Below are positions 8,531 to 16,781 of a DNA stretch of 64,000 nt, piece by piece; within the stretch, counting starts at the first letter, position 1; each line of letters opens with the position of its first letter. Origin of the DNA: Streptomyces sp. L2 (lineage in GTDB: Bacteria > Actinomycetota > Actinomycetes > Streptomycetales > Streptomycetaceae); the NCBI RefSeq assembly GCF_004124325.1, contig NZ_QBDT01000001.1, positions 4,340,001 through 4,404,000 on the forward strand, given 5' to 3'. Position numbers and translations under genes: made by a program. The notes under the pieces are model-generated. The model worked only from the letters and a program-made list of their open reading frames with translations. It was not told the origin of the DNA and made no database searches.

Positions 8531-10975
8531 CTAAGCGGATGCGCGGCGGTCCACCCACCTCCACGTGAGGTCCAGGGTGGCCGCCGCCACCGCCGCCACC
8601 GCGACCGCCGTCCACGGCATCGTGACGCCCACCAGCCGCAGCGCGAAGAAGCTCTGCAGGGCCGGTACGGCGAGCACGACGAGGAACGCGCCGAACATCG
8701 CGGCGACCAGCGCGACGCGCCACCAGGTGTAGGGGCGGGCGACGATCGCCAGCACCCACATCGAGATCAGGAACAGGGTGAGTGTCGCCGCGCTGGTCTC
8801 CGCGTCCAGGGAGCCGGGGCCGGTGTAGAAGTGGCGGGCGATCAGGTACATCACGAAGGTCGCCACCCCGGCCACCAGCCCGCCCGGCACCGCGTACCGC
8901 ATCACCCGGCGCACGAAGTGCGGCCGCGCCCGCTCCGCGTTGGGCGCCAGCGCCAGGAAGAACGCCGGGACGCCGATCGTCAGCGTCGACAGCAGCGTCA
9001 GATGCCGGGGCAGGAACGGGTACGGCACCTGCCAGCACACCACCAGCACCGCCAGCAGCACCGAGTACACCGTCTTGACCAGGAACAGCGTCGCCACCCG
9101 CGTGATGTTGCCGATCACCCGGCGGCCCTCGGCGACCACCGACGGCAGCGTGGCGAAGCTGTTGTCCAGCAGCACGATCTGCGCCACCGCCCGCGTCGCC
9201 TCCGAACCCGAGCCCATCGAGACCCCGATGTCCGCGTCCTTCAGCGCCAGGACGTCGTTCACCCCGTCCCCGGTCATCGCGACCGTGTGCCCGCGCGACT
9301 GCAGCGCGCCCACCATGTCCCGCTTCTGCCGCGGGGTGACCCGGCCGAAGACGGTCGCCTCCTCCAGCGCGCCCGCCATGCCCTCGCGGTCGGCGGGCAG
9401 CCGGCGCGCGTCCACCGCCGCACCCGCGAGCCCCAGCTTCTCGGCGACCGCGCCGACGGACACCGCGTTGTCCCCGGAGACGACCTTGGCGCGGACGTTC
9501 TGCTCGGCGAAGTAGCGCAGGGTGTCGGCCGCGTCCGGGCGCAGCCGCTGCTCCAGTACGACGAGGGCGGCCGGGCGGGCGCCGCGCTGCGGCTCGGTGT
9601 CGTCGAGGTCGCGGGTGGCGCGGGCCAGGAGCAGGACCCGCAGCCCCTGCTCGTTGAGGCGCTCGGTCTCGGCGAGGGCCGGGTCGCCGCCGTGGTCACC
9701 GCGGTCGCTGGCGCTGTCACCCTCGCTGTCGCCGTCGCCGCCGAGCAGCACGTCCGGGGCGCCCAGCAGCCACGTGCTGGTCTCGCCGTCGCCCTCGCTG
9801 AACGTGGCGCCGCTGTACTTGCGGGCCGAGGAGAATGGCAGTGACTCCACGCACCGCCACTCCTCACTGTCCGGGTAGGCGTCGATGATGGCCTGGAGGG
9901 AGGCGTTGGGGCGTGGGTCGGACTCGCCGAGGGCGCCGAGCACGGTACGGACGTACGCCTCGTCGCTGTCGCCCAGGGTGTGCAGCGCGGTGACGTCCAT
10001 GCCGCCCTCGGTGAGCGTGCCCGTCTTGTCCAGGCATACGGTGTCGACGCGGGCCAGGCCCTCGATCGCCGGGAGCTCCTGCACGAGGCACTGCTTGCGG
10101 CCCAGCCGGATCACCCCGATCGCGAAGGCGACCGAGGTCAGCAGCACCAGGCCCTCCGGGACCATGGGGATGATGCCGCCGACGGTGCGGGCGACCGCGT
10201 CCTTCGCGGCGTGGTGCTGGGCCACGAGCTGGGTGGCGACCAGACCGAGAGCGGCCGGGACCATCATCCAGGTGACGTACTTCAGGATCGTGGAGATGCC
10301 GGTGCGCAGCTCGGAGTGGACCAGCGTGAACCGGGACGCCTCCTCGGCGAGCTGGGCGGCGTAGGCCTCGCGGCCCACCTTGGTCGCGGTGAACGCGCCG
10401 GCGCCGGCGACGACGAAGCTGCCGGACATGACCGAGTCGCCGGGGTGTTTGACGACGGGGTCGGCCTCACCGGTCAGCAGTGACTCGTCGATCTCCAGAC
10501 CGTCGGCCTCGGCGCACACGCCGTCCACGACGACCTTGTCGCCGGGGCCGATCTCGACGAGGTCGTCCAGCACGATCCCGCTGGTCGGCACCTCGGTGGC
10601 GGTGCCGTCCCGGCGGACCGTCGGCCGGGCCTCACCGATGACGGCGAGCGAGTCCAGGGTCTGCTTGGCCCGCCACTCCTGGACGATGCCGATGCCGGTG
10701 TTGGCGAGGATCACGAAGCCGAAGAGGCTGTCCTGGATGGGGGCGACGAGGAAGGTGATGATCCACAGGACGCCGATGATGGCGTTGAACCGGGTGAAGA
10801 CGTTGGCCCGGACGATGTCCGTGAGGGAACGGCTGCTGCGCACCGGTACGTCGTTCACCTGGCCGCGTGCGACGCGCTGCGCTACCTCGGCGCCGGTCAG
10901 CCCCGCCGCCCGGCGCTCGGGCAGGGCGACCGGATGCACGGGGTCCAGCTCGGCCCCCGCGTCAATGTGGGCCAT
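8531..10975 (-). CDS. ctpE: CtpE-like P-type cation-transporting ATPase
   Basis: 814 residues. Landmarks in order: two N-terminal membrane helices (about 65-105), actuator-domain TGEAD (168-172), PEGL in helix 4 (273-276), phosphorylation motif DKTGT (D316), nucleotide-binding domain, hinge GDGVND (569-574) and further membrane helices to the C-terminus. The text matches mycobacterial CtpE closely as I recall it (ANVFTR, AKQTLD, LEIDESLLTGEAD). CtpE has been linked to Ca2+ uptake, so Ca2+ is the best guess, not proven here. A Gly/Asp/Ser-rich run around 413-433 looks like an insertion in the N domain. The start ATG 10975 (MAHID) gives the normal length; an upstream in-frame extension is low-complexity. 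Monocistronic, convergent with the secreted-protein gene. Confidence 0.9.
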   Translation of the reverse strand: MAHIDAGAELDPVHPVALPERRAAGLTGAEVAQRVARGQVNDVPVRSSRSLTDIVRANVFTRFNAIIGVLWIITFLVAPIQDSLFGFVILANTGIGIVQEWRAKQTLDSLAVIGEARPTVRRDGTATEVPTSGIVLDDLVEIGPGDKVVVDGVCAEADGLEIDESLLTGEADPVVKHPGDSVMSGSFVVAGAGAFTATKVGREAYAAQLAEEASRFTLVHSELRTGISTILKYVTWMMVPAALGLVATQLVAQHHAAKDAVARTVGGIIPMVPEGLVLLTSVAFAIGVIRLGRKQCLVQELPAIEGLARVDTVCLDKTGTLTEGGMDVTALHTLGDSDEAYVRTVLGALGESDPRPNASLQAIIDAYPDSEEWRCVESLPFSSARKYSGATFSEGDGETSTWLLGAPDVLLGGDGDSEGDSASDRGDHGGDPALAETERLNEQGLRVLLLARATRDLDDTEPQRGARPAALVVLEQRLRPDAADTLRYFAEQNVRAKVVSGDNAVSVGAVAEKLGLAGAAVDARRLPADREGMAGALEEATVFGRVTPRQKRDMVGALQSRGHTVAMTGDGVNDVLALKDADIGVSMGSGSEATRAVAQIVLLDNSFATLPSVVAEGRRVIGNITRVATLFLVKTVYSVLLAVLVVCWQVPYPFLPRHLTLLSTLTIGVPAFFLALAPNAERARPHFVRRVMRYAVPGGLVAGVATFVMYLIARHFYTGPGSLDAETSAATLTLFLISMWVLAIVARPYTWWRVALVAAMFGAFLVVLAVPALQSFFALRLVGVTMPWTAVAVAAVAAATLDLTWRWVDRRASA

Positions 10976-11049
10976 GCCTCGACGGTACGTGCGAACCCCC
11001 CCACCCGCCCACCCGGCAAAACCCCGGCCCACCCCGCTCGCCGCGCTCA

Positions 11050-11118
11050 GAGCTGCGGGCATGCGTGCCTCCCCCTGTGCCTTGAGGGCCTGGGGGGACC
11101 CCCAGGGCGGCACGGGTG
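11050..11118. repeat. REP-like palindromic spacer element
   Basis: GCATGCGTGCC, then a near-perfect palindrome CCTGGGGGGACCCCCAGG (about 11089-11106), then GGCGGCACGGGTGGG. The outer blocks match those at 61760-61800 and, inverted, at 48428-48480, so this is a diverged member of the same family with an extra palindrome inserted. It lies upstream of the P-type ATPase gene. Confidence 0.5.
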
Positions 11119-11224
11119 GGCCCAGCGGAGGTGCGCTTTCAGCGGGCGGCGCCTCGGACTTCGCTGCGGCCGGCGGCGCCCCTTTCAGCGGGCGGGGTTT
11201 CCAGCGGGCCACGCAAAGACAGGG

Positions 11225-11509
11225 CTACTCAGCAGGCTCCCGAGGCGCAGACTCGGCCTCGCTCAGCGCGGCGTCCCTCTTGATCGCCGCGTCCCTCTTG
11301 CGGACGTACCAGATGCCGATGAGCCCCAGGCCCGCCCCGGCGAGGCAGGTCCACAGCCACCACAGGTGGTCGTGGGAGTCGAACCAGCCGTAGAAGGGGA
11401 GCTGGACCAGGAAGAGGACGAACCACAGGATCGTGCCACCGGTGATGGTGGCGACCACGGGCCCCTCCAGGGGTTCCGGCGCCTCGTGCTTCGCGGTCCA
11501 CTTAGCCAT
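11225..11509 (-). CDS. DUF2530 small membrane protein
   Basis: 94 residues, with two hydrophobic helices (about 20-40 and 49-68) joined by a short GWFDSHDHL loop, and a charged C-terminal tail (RKRDAAIKRDA). This fits the actinobacterial DUF2530 family, function unknown. Start ATG 11509 (MAKWTAKHEAPEPLEGP) matches the usual compact length; upstream in-frame sequence is not protein-like. It is divergent from the NCS2 permease gene across about 235 bp. Confidence 0.85.
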   Translation of the reverse strand: MAKWTAKHEAPEPLEGPVVATITGGTILWFVLFLVQLPFYGWFDSHDHLWWLWTCLAGAGLGLIGIWYVRKRDAAIKRDAALSEAESAPREPAE

Positions 11510-11656
11510 GGAGCACAGCTTACGAGGCGGTCCCCGGCCACGGTGAGCCGCTGCCCGGCACCAAGCCGCACCAGGCCCCACCCCAGCCCCACCGGGCTCT
11601 ACGCGCGGAGATAGCGATCTAGCCCTCATACGTTCATACTGAAACCGTTTGTCTAG

Positions 11657-11678
11657 GGCCAACTTCTGGCCAACTTCT
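11657..11678. repeat. 11-bp tandem direct repeat in the divergent promoter region
   Basis: GGCCAACTTCT occurs twice back-to-back between the DUF2530 and NCS2 permease genes. Adjacent direct repeats here, about one helical turn apart, suggest a regulator-binding site; no cognate regulator is evident. Confidence 0.4.
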
Positions 11679-11745
11679 GTCCGACTTTCTTTCGTCAGAA
11701 ACTCCAACGGGGCTCGGGGGACCCCCGCTGGTGATGAGGTCCCGC

Positions 11746-13200
11746 ATGTCCTCCACCTCGGCACCCGCCAAGGTCCCCACCCCCGGGAAGCCGGGCGGCG
11801 CCACCGGCTCCGGCGCCGTCGACCGCTACTTCCGCATCTCCGAGCGCGGCAGCTCCCTCGCCCGCGAGATCCGGGGCGGCTTCGCCACCTTCTTCGCGAT
11901 GGCGTACATCATCGTGCTGAACCCGATCATCCTCGGCAGTGCGAAGGACATGTACGGGCACCACCTCGACCATGGTCAGCTGGTCACGGCCACCGCCGTC
12001 ACCGCCGCCTTCACCACCCTCCTGATGGGCGTCATCGGCAACGTCCCGATCGCCCTCGCCGCCGGCCTCGGCGTCAACACGGTCGTCGCGCTCCAGCTCG
12101 CGCCCCGCATGTCCTGGCCGGACGCCATGGGCATGGTCGTCCTCGCCGGCTTCGTCGTCATGCTCCTGGTGGCCACCGGTCTGCGCGAGCGCGTGATGAA
12201 CGCCGTGCCGTACAGCCTGCGCAAGGCGATCTCGATCGGCATCGGCCTCTTCATCATGCTGATCGGCCTCGTCGACTCCGGCTTCGTCAGCCGCATCCCG
12301 GACATCGCCCAGACCACCGTCCCGCTCCAGCTCGGCGCCGACGGTCACCTCAACGGCTGGCCGGTCCTCGTCTTCGTGCTCGGCTCCCTGCTCACCCTCG
12401 CGCTGATCGTGCGCAAGGTGTCCGGCGCCATCCTGATCTCCATCGTGTCGATGACCGTCCTCGCGGTGATCATCAACGCGGTCGCCAAGGTGCCCTCCTG
12501 GGGCCTGACCACCCCGAAGTGGCCCGGCAACCCGGTCGCCTCGCCCGACTTCGGGCTGATCGGCCAGGTCAGCCTGTTCGGCGGCTTCCACAAGGTCGGC
12601 ATCCTGACCGGCGTCCTCTTCGTCTTCACCGTCCTGCTGTCCTGCTTCTTCGACGCCATGGGCACGATCATGGGCGTCAGCGACGAGGCCAAGCTGACCG
12701 ACGCCGAGGGCCAGATGCCCGGCATCGGCAAGGTCCTCTTCATCGACGGCGTCGCGGTCGCGGTCGGCGGCGCCAGCTCCTCCTCGGCCACCACCTGCTT
12801 CGTGGAGTCCACGGCAGGCGTCGGCGAGGGGGCCAGGACCGGCCTCGCGAACGTCGTCACCGGCGCCCTGTTCGGCCTGGCGCTGTTCCTCACCCCGGTC
12901 GCCACGATGGTCCCGTCCCAGGCGGCCACCCCGGCGCTGCTCGCGGTCGGCTTCCTGATCCTGGCCGGCTCGGTCCGGGAGATCGACTGGACCGACTACA
13001 CGCTGGCCGTCCCGGCCTTCGTGACCATGCTGATGATGCCGTTCACCTACTCGATCACCAACGGCATCGGCATGGGCTTCATCACCTTCGTGGTACTGCG
13101 CCTCGCGGCCGGCCGGGCGCGGGACATCCCGGTGCCGATGTACATCGTCTCGGCGGTGTTCACCTTCTACTACCTGATGCCGGCGTTCGGCCTCACCTGA
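11746..13200 (+). CDS. NCS2-family purine (adenine/guanine/hypoxanthine) permease
   Basis: 484 residues with 12 or more hydrophobic segments. It begins with a soluble tail and DRYFRISERGSSLAREIRGG, leading into FATFFAMAYIIVLNP, the hallmark start of the AzgA-like branch of NCS2. The conserved SCFFDAMGTIMGV and GGASSSSATTCFVESTAGVGEGARTG blocks line the substrate site. Family members import purine bases by proton symport. Start ATG 11746 is chosen over GTG 11731 because GAGG lies 7 nt upstream. Well-conserved single gene; specificity among purines cannot be told from sequence. Confidence 0.92.
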   Translation: MSSTSAPAKVPTPGKPGGATGSGAVDRYFRISERGSSLAREIRGGFATFFAMAYIIVLNPIILGSAKDMYGHHLDHGQLVTATAVTAAFTTLLMGVIGNVPIALAAGLGVNTVVALQLAPRMSWPDAMGMVVLAGFVVMLLVATGLRERVMNAVPYSLRKAISIGIGLFIMLIGLVDSGFVSRIPDIAQTTVPLQLGADGHLNGWPVLVFVLGSLLTLALIVRKVSGAILISIVSMTVLAVIINAVAKVPSWGLTTPKWPGNPVASPDFGLIGQVSLFGGFHKVGILTGVLFVFTVLLSCFFDAMGTIMGVSDEAKLTDAEGQMPGIGKVLFIDGVAVAVGGASSSSATTCFVESTAGVGEGARTGLANVVTGALFGLALFLTPVATMVPSQAATPALLAVGFLILAGSVREIDWTDYTLAVPAFVTMLMMPFTYSITNGIGMGFITFVVLRLAAGRARDIPVPMYIVSAVFTFYYLMPAFGLT

Positions 13201-13222
13201 GCCCGGCCGGTAGCCCTGCCGG

Positions 13223-13405
13223 TCACCCGACCCCGTAGAACCGCTCCGTCTCCTCCACGGCGGTCTGGAACCGCTCGTCGAAGTCATCGCGAACGAGCGT
13301 CCGGACGACATAGTCCTGGACGCTCATTCCCCTTTTGGCCGCATGGCGCCGGAGCCTTTCGAGCAGCTCCCCGTCTATCCGCAGGCTGAGCACGCTGGTC
13401 CCCAT
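13223..13405 (-). CDS. Small ribbon-helix-helix DNA-binding protein
   Basis: 60 residues. VLSLRIDGELLERLRRHAAKRG followed by SVQDYVVRTL is a classic RHH (CopG/Arc/HicB-like) beta-alpha-alpha domain covering nearly the whole protein. Such proteins are antitoxins or small repressors, but no toxin gene is adjacent, so this may be a solitary regulator. The perfect palindrome at 13459-13476, 54 bp upstream of its start, is a natural candidate operator. Confidence 0.8.
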   Translation of the reverse strand: MGTSVLSLRIDGELLERLRRHAAKRGMSVQDYVVRTLVRDDFDERFQTAVEETERFYGVG

Positions 13406-13458
13406 GCAGACGAGGGTCCCGGCACGCCCCGGCTCCGTGTGTCACGTTCCGCGCGGAG

Positions 13459-13476
13459 ATCACCCATATGGGTGAT
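13459..13476. promoter_or_regulatory. Perfect 18-bp palindrome, candidate RHH operator
   Basis: ATCACCCATATGGGTGAT reads the same on both strands. It lies in the divergent spacer between the RHH gene and the MarR gene, separate from the MarR-proximal repeat at 13523-13560. Assignment to the RHH protein is inference from proximity. Confidence 0.5.
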
Positions 13477-13522
13477 GCGGCGCTTGAGTGGCCCGGATCA
13501 CGGGCATTCTGGCGCGTTCCAG

Positions 13523-13560
13523 TGGTCTTTAGCGAGAGTAATGAGTTACGCTAAAGACCA
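13523..13560 (+). promoter_or_regulatory. marR operator/promoter overlapping the start codon
   Basis: Perfect 12-bp arms (TGGTCTTTAGCG at 13523-13534 and its complement at 13549-13560) flank a 14-nt centre. The right arm ends on the A of the marR ATG. A TACGCT -10-like box lies at 13547-13552, so transcription would start near 13560, giving a leaderless mRNA. A repressor bound here would cover the promoter and +1, as expected for MarR autoregulation. No Shine-Dalgarno is present. Confidence 0.6.
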
Positions 13561-13997
13561 TGCCGGACCTTTCCCATGGCGACGACGCGGCCGCCGTGAA
13601 CTCCCTCCGCTCCGCCGTGATGCGGTTGTCCCGTCGGCTCAAGCACCAGCGGGTCGACGAGTCGCTGAGCCCCACCGAGATGTCGGTGCTGGGCACCCTC
13701 TCCCGCTGCGGCCAGGCCACCCCCGGTGAGCTGGCCCGCAAGGAGCACGTGCAGCCGCCGTCGATGACCCGCATCGTCGCGCTGCTGGAGGCCAAGGGAC
13801 TGGTCCGTCTGGAGCCGCATCCCGACGACCGGCGCCAGAAGGTCGTCACCCGGACCGAACAGGCCGAGGCGATGCTGGAGGAGAGCCGCCGCAAGCGCAA
13901 CGCCTTCCTGGCCGGCCTCGTCGCCGACCTTGACGAGGACGAGTGGGCCAAACTGCGCGCCGCCGCCCCCGTCCTGGAGAAGCTCGCACATCTGTAA
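13560..13997 (+). CDS. MarR-family transcriptional regulator
   Basis: 145 residues with a winged helix-turn-helix at about 38-105: LSPTEMSVLGTLSRCG, TPGELARKEHVQPPSMTRIVALLEAKGLV, then the wing EPHPDDRRQKVV with the conserved DxR motif. MarR proteins are small-molecule-responsive dimers. It is followed by an MFS exporter gene on the same strand 67 bp away, the usual arrangement of a repressor controlling an efflux pump. Likely autoregulated through the inverted repeat overlapping its start. Its last codons are duplicated (see 13986). Confidence 0.92.
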   Translation: MPDLSHGDDAAAVNSLRSAVMRLSRRLKHQRVDESLSPTEMSVLGTLSRCGQATPGELARKEHVQPPSMTRIVALLEAKGLVRLEPHPDDRRQKVVTRTEQAEAMLEESRRKRNAFLAGLVADLDEDEWAKLRAAAPVLEKLAHL

Positions 13998-14015
13998 GAA
14001 GCACATCTGTAAGAA
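13986..14015 (+). repeat. 15-bp tandem duplication of the marR gene end
   Basis: GCACATCTGTAAGAA occurs twice in succession. The first copy encodes the final Ala-His-Leu and TAA stop of the MarR protein; the second repeats the same codons and stop just beyond. It looks like a slipped-strand duplication. Confidence 0.8.
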
Positions 14016-14064
14016 GCACGTCGAACGAGTCGACGCACCCAGAACACCAGGGAGGCGCATTTTC

Positions 14065-15402
14065 TTGAGTACGGGATCCGGAGCAGCTTCCGCCCCCGCA
14101 CCGACCCCTACTACCCCCACCGCCCGCAAGTCCTCGATGTTCAGCTCGCTGAAGGTCCGGAACTACCGCCTGTTCTTCATAGGCCAGGTCGTGTCCAACA
14201 CCGGCACCTGGATGCAGCGCATCGCCCAGGACTGGCTGGTGCTCAGCCTCACCGGCTCCTCCGCGGCCGTGGGCATCACCACGGCCCTGCAGTTCCTGCC
14301 GATGCTGCTGTTCGGCCTCTACGGCGGCGTCCTCGTCGACCGGCTGCCCAAGCGGCCCACCCTGCTCGTCACCCAGTCGTCCATGGCCCTCACCGGCCTG
14401 GCCCTCGCCGCCCTGACCCTGACCGGCCACGTCCAGGTCTGGCACGTGTACGTCGCCGCCTTCGCCGTCGGCCTCGCCACGGTCGTGGACAACCCGGCCC
14501 GCCAGTCCTTCGTCACCGAGATGGTCGGGACGGCGCAGCTGCAGAACGCGGTCAGCCTGAACTCGGCGAACTTCCAGTCCGCCCGCCTGGTCGGCCCGGC
14601 CGTCGCCGGTCTCCTGATCACCGGCGTGGGCACCGGTTGGGCGTTCCTCCTCAACGGCCTGTCCTTCGTCGCGCCCATCACCGGCCTGCTGCTGATGCGC
14701 GCGCGTGAACTGCACGTCATCGAGCGCGCGCCGCGGAGCAAGGGACAGCTGCGGGAGGGCCTGCGCTACGTCGCCGGGCGCCCCGACCTGATCTGGCCCA
14801 TCGTCCTCGTCGGGTTCATCGGCACCTTCGGCTTCAACTTCCCGGTGTGGCTGTCCGCCTACGCCGACGACGTCTTCCACGCCGGCGCCGGCGCCTACAG
14901 CCTCTTCAACACGCTGATGGCCGTCGGCTCCCTGATCGGCGCCCTGCTCGCCGCCCGGCGCGGCACGGCCCGGATGCGGCTGCTGATCGCGGCCGCGGCG
15001 ACCTTCGGCCTGCTGGAGGTCGTGGCCGCGCTGACCCCGTCGTACTGGCTGTTCGCGCTGTTCATGGTGCCGCTCGGGGTGTTCGGCATGACGGTCAACG
15101 TCACCGCGAACACCGCCGTGCAGATGTCCACCGACCCGGCCATGCGGGGGCGTGTGATGGCCCTGTTCATGATGGTCTTCGTCGGCGGTACGCCGCTGGG
15201 CGCGCCGCTCGTCGGCTGGGTCACCGACACCTACGGCGCCCACGTCGGCTTCGCCCTCGGCGGCATCGTCTCCGCCGCGGCCGCCGCCGCCATCGGCCTG
15301 GCCCTGGTCCGCATCGGCGGCCTCAAGGTCTCGGTCGGCTGGCACCGCGGCTACCCGCGCGTGCGGTTCGTCCCCAGGGAGCGGGAGCTGGCGACGGCGT
15401 AG
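14065..15402 (+). CDS. MFS transporter (EntS/MFS_3-like exporter)
   Basis: 445 residues, about 12 membrane helices. An Ala/Pro/Thr-rich tail precedes SSLKVRNYRLFFIGQVVSNTGTWMQRIAQDWLV, the typical opening of the MFS_3 (enterobactin-exporter-like) group. The helix 2-3 loop GGVLVDRLPKRP is the MFS A motif, and NPARQSFV follows helix 4. The start is TTG 14065, 9 nt after GGAGG (14051-14055); no ATG or GTG suits. It presumably exports a drug or metabolite sensed by the MarR protein upstream. Convergent with the next gene across a shared hairpin. Confidence 0.88.
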   Translation: MSTGSGAASAPAPTPTTPTARKSSMFSSLKVRNYRLFFIGQVVSNTGTWMQRIAQDWLVLSLTGSSAAVGITTALQFLPMLLFGLYGGVLVDRLPKRPTLLVTQSSMALTGLALAALTLTGHVQVWHVYVAAFAVGLATVVDNPARQSFVTEMVGTAQLQNAVSLNSANFQSARLVGPAVAGLLITGVGTGWAFLLNGLSFVAPITGLLLMRARELHVIERAPRSKGQLREGLRYVAGRPDLIWPIVLVGFIGTFGFNFPVWLSAYADDVFHAGAGAYSLFNTLMAVGSLIGALLAARRGTARMRLLIAAAATFGLLEVVAALTPSYWLFALFMVPLGVFGMTVNVTANTAVQMSTDPAMRGRVMALFMMVFVGGTPLGAPLVGWVTDTYGAHVGFALGGIVSAAAAAAIGLALVRIGGLKVSVGWHRGYPRVRFVPRERELATA

Positions 15403-15409
15403 TCGCGCC

Positions 15410-15427
15410 GCTACCGGAACCGGTAGC
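15410..15427. terminator. Hairpin between convergent MFS and GNAT genes
   Basis: GCTACCGG-AA-CCGGTAGC is a perfect inverted repeat just after the MFS stop; it contains the GNAT gene stop codon. Placed to act on both strands, but there is no T-run on either side. Confidence 0.5.
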
Positions 15428-15950
15428 CGCGCCGTTGGCGCACCCGGCGGGCCAGCACCTGGCCCGGCCACTCGTCCGCACCGTGCAGGAAGGACTCGGT
15501 GCGGGTGAAGCCGTTGCGTTCGTAGAAGGCGACCAGCTTGCCATCGTCGCCCGCGTAGCAGTCGACGCGGAGCAGGGACACCCCGGCCCGCCGGGTCTCC
15601 TCGGCGGCGTGGGCGAGCAGCGCGGCTCCCGCGCCGTGGCCCTTGAAGCGGCGGTCGGAGGCGAGCAGGTGGATGTACCGCTCGGGCTCGTCGGCGCGGG
15701 CCAGGTAGGCGCCGGGGGCGTCGGTGAGGGTGAGGGTGGCGGCCGGGACGCCGTCCACCTCCGCGATGTACGGGGTGCCCTGGGCGACGTACCGCTCGAC
15801 CATCGCCACCGCCTTCGGGTCCGTGGACCAGGGCTCGGTGCCCCACTGCCGGGTCCTGCCCTGTGCGACCAGCCATTCCACGGAGCTGTCCAGCATCCGG
15901 AGGACCGACGGAGCGTCTTCGGGGCCGCCTGCGCGGATCGTGAGCGTCAT
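15411..15950 (-). CDS. GNAT-family N-acetyltransferase
   Basis: 179 residues. The GNAT fold is seen in YIAEVDGVPAATLTL (beta4), YIHLLASDRRFKGHGAGAALLAHAAEE (acetyl-CoA-binding motif A, R/Q-x-x-G-x-G/A variant GHGAG) and LRVDCYAGDDGKLVAFYERNGFT (motif B). Substrate unknown. ATG 15950 is preferred over the in-frame ATG 15959 because AGGA lies 8 nt upstream of it. Divergent from thpR, with about 85 bp between starts. Confidence 0.85.
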   Translation of the reverse strand: MTLTIRAGGPEDAPSVLRMLDSSVEWLVAQGRTRQWGTEPWSTDPKAVAMVERYVAQGTPYIAEVDGVPAATLTLTDAPGAYLARADEPERYIHLLASDRRFKGHGAGAALLAHAAEETRRAGVSLLRVDCYAGDDGKLVAFYERNGFTRTESFLHGADEWPGQVLARRVRQRRGYRFR

Positions 15951-16035
15951 GCCGCTCATCCTGCCCACGCTCGTCGCGGCCTGGCCACGGCATTTCCGCC
16001 CGAACCGGCGGGGACGGTTCTGGGACAGTGACCGC

Positions 16036-16608
16036 ATGAGACTCTTCGCCGCCGTGCTGCCCCCGGAAGGCATCACGGACGAACTCGCCGTCCAGGTCGC
16101 CCGGTTGAGGGAGCTGCCGGGGGCGGACCGGCTGCGGTGGACCGGTCGGCCCGGCTGGCACCTCACCCTCGCCTTCTACGGCGAGGTCGACGACGACCTC
16201 CTCCCCGCCCTCTCGGACCGCCTGGCCCGCGCGGCGCACCGCACCGCCCCCTTCCCGCTCGCCCTCTCCGGCGGCGGCCAGTTCGGCCACGGCAAGGCCC
16301 TCTGGACGGGCGCCGCCGGCGACGTGGAGGCACTGCGCGTGCTGGCCGGCCGCGCGGAGGCGGCGGCCCGCAAGGCCGGCCTCGCGCGGGACGAGCACCG
16401 CCGCTACAAGGCCCACCTGACCCTGGCCCGCGGCCGCGGCACGCTCGACACCCGGCCGTACCTCGACGCCCTCGCCGGCTTCCGCGGCGCCCAGTGGACC
16501 GTGTCCGAGCTGGCGCTGGTCCGCAGCCGGCTGCCGAGGTCCGGGGTGCCGGGGGAACAGCCCCGCTACGAGACGGTCGGCCGCTGGCCGTTCGAGGCGG
16601 CCGGTTAG
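16036..16608 (+). CDS. thpR: RNA 2',3'-cyclic phosphodiesterase (2H superfamily)
   Basis: 190 residues. Two HxTx motifs define the active site of 2H phosphoesterases: HLTL at 42-45 and HLTL at 127-130, spaced as in LigT/ThpR. The enzyme opens 2',3'-cyclic phosphates on RNA ends; the E. coli homologue can also ligate tRNA halves in vitro. The start MRLFAAVLPP is the family's usual N-terminus. Confidence 0.9.
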   Translation: MRLFAAVLPPEGITDELAVQVARLRELPGADRLRWTGRPGWHLTLAFYGEVDDDLLPALSDRLARAAHRTAPFPLALSGGGQFGHGKALWTGAAGDVEALRVLAGRAEAAARKAGLARDEHRRYKAHLTLARGRGTLDTRPYLDALAGFRGAQWTVSELALVRSRLPRSGVPGEQPRYETVGRWPFEAAG

Positions 16609-16618
16609 GCTCGACGAC

Positions 16619-16708
16619 GTGGACCCGAAGACCCGGAACCTGATCATGGCCGTCGTGCTGGTGCTGATGTTCGCGGTGGTGGCGGTGGCGGCGGCCCTGG
16701 GAAGGTGA
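16619..16708 (+). CDS. 29-residue membrane microprotein (putative)
   Basis: GTG 16619 to TGA 16706-16708 encodes a very short protein. Residues 1-7 are polar (MDPKTRN), then there is one hydrophobic helix of about 19 residues (LIMAVVLVLMFAVVAVAAAL) and a terminal GR. It starts 11 bp after thpR stops and could be coupled to it. The ribosome-binding site is weak. Coding status rests on the neat charge-helix-charge layout and codon pattern only. Confidence 0.45.
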   Translation: MDPKTRNLIMAVVLVLMFAVVAVAAALGR

Positions 16709-16781
16709 CCGGCCACCGCCCCGGCACGCCCCGCGGCGCCCGCCGGCGTGCCCCGCACCCCGCGGCTCGGCGAGCGAGCCG

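Noticed and set aside
10976..11212. 79-residue N-terminal extension of the P-type ATPase
   Set aside because: It is Pro/Ala-rich, runs through a REP-like spacer element, and exceeds the usual length of the family.
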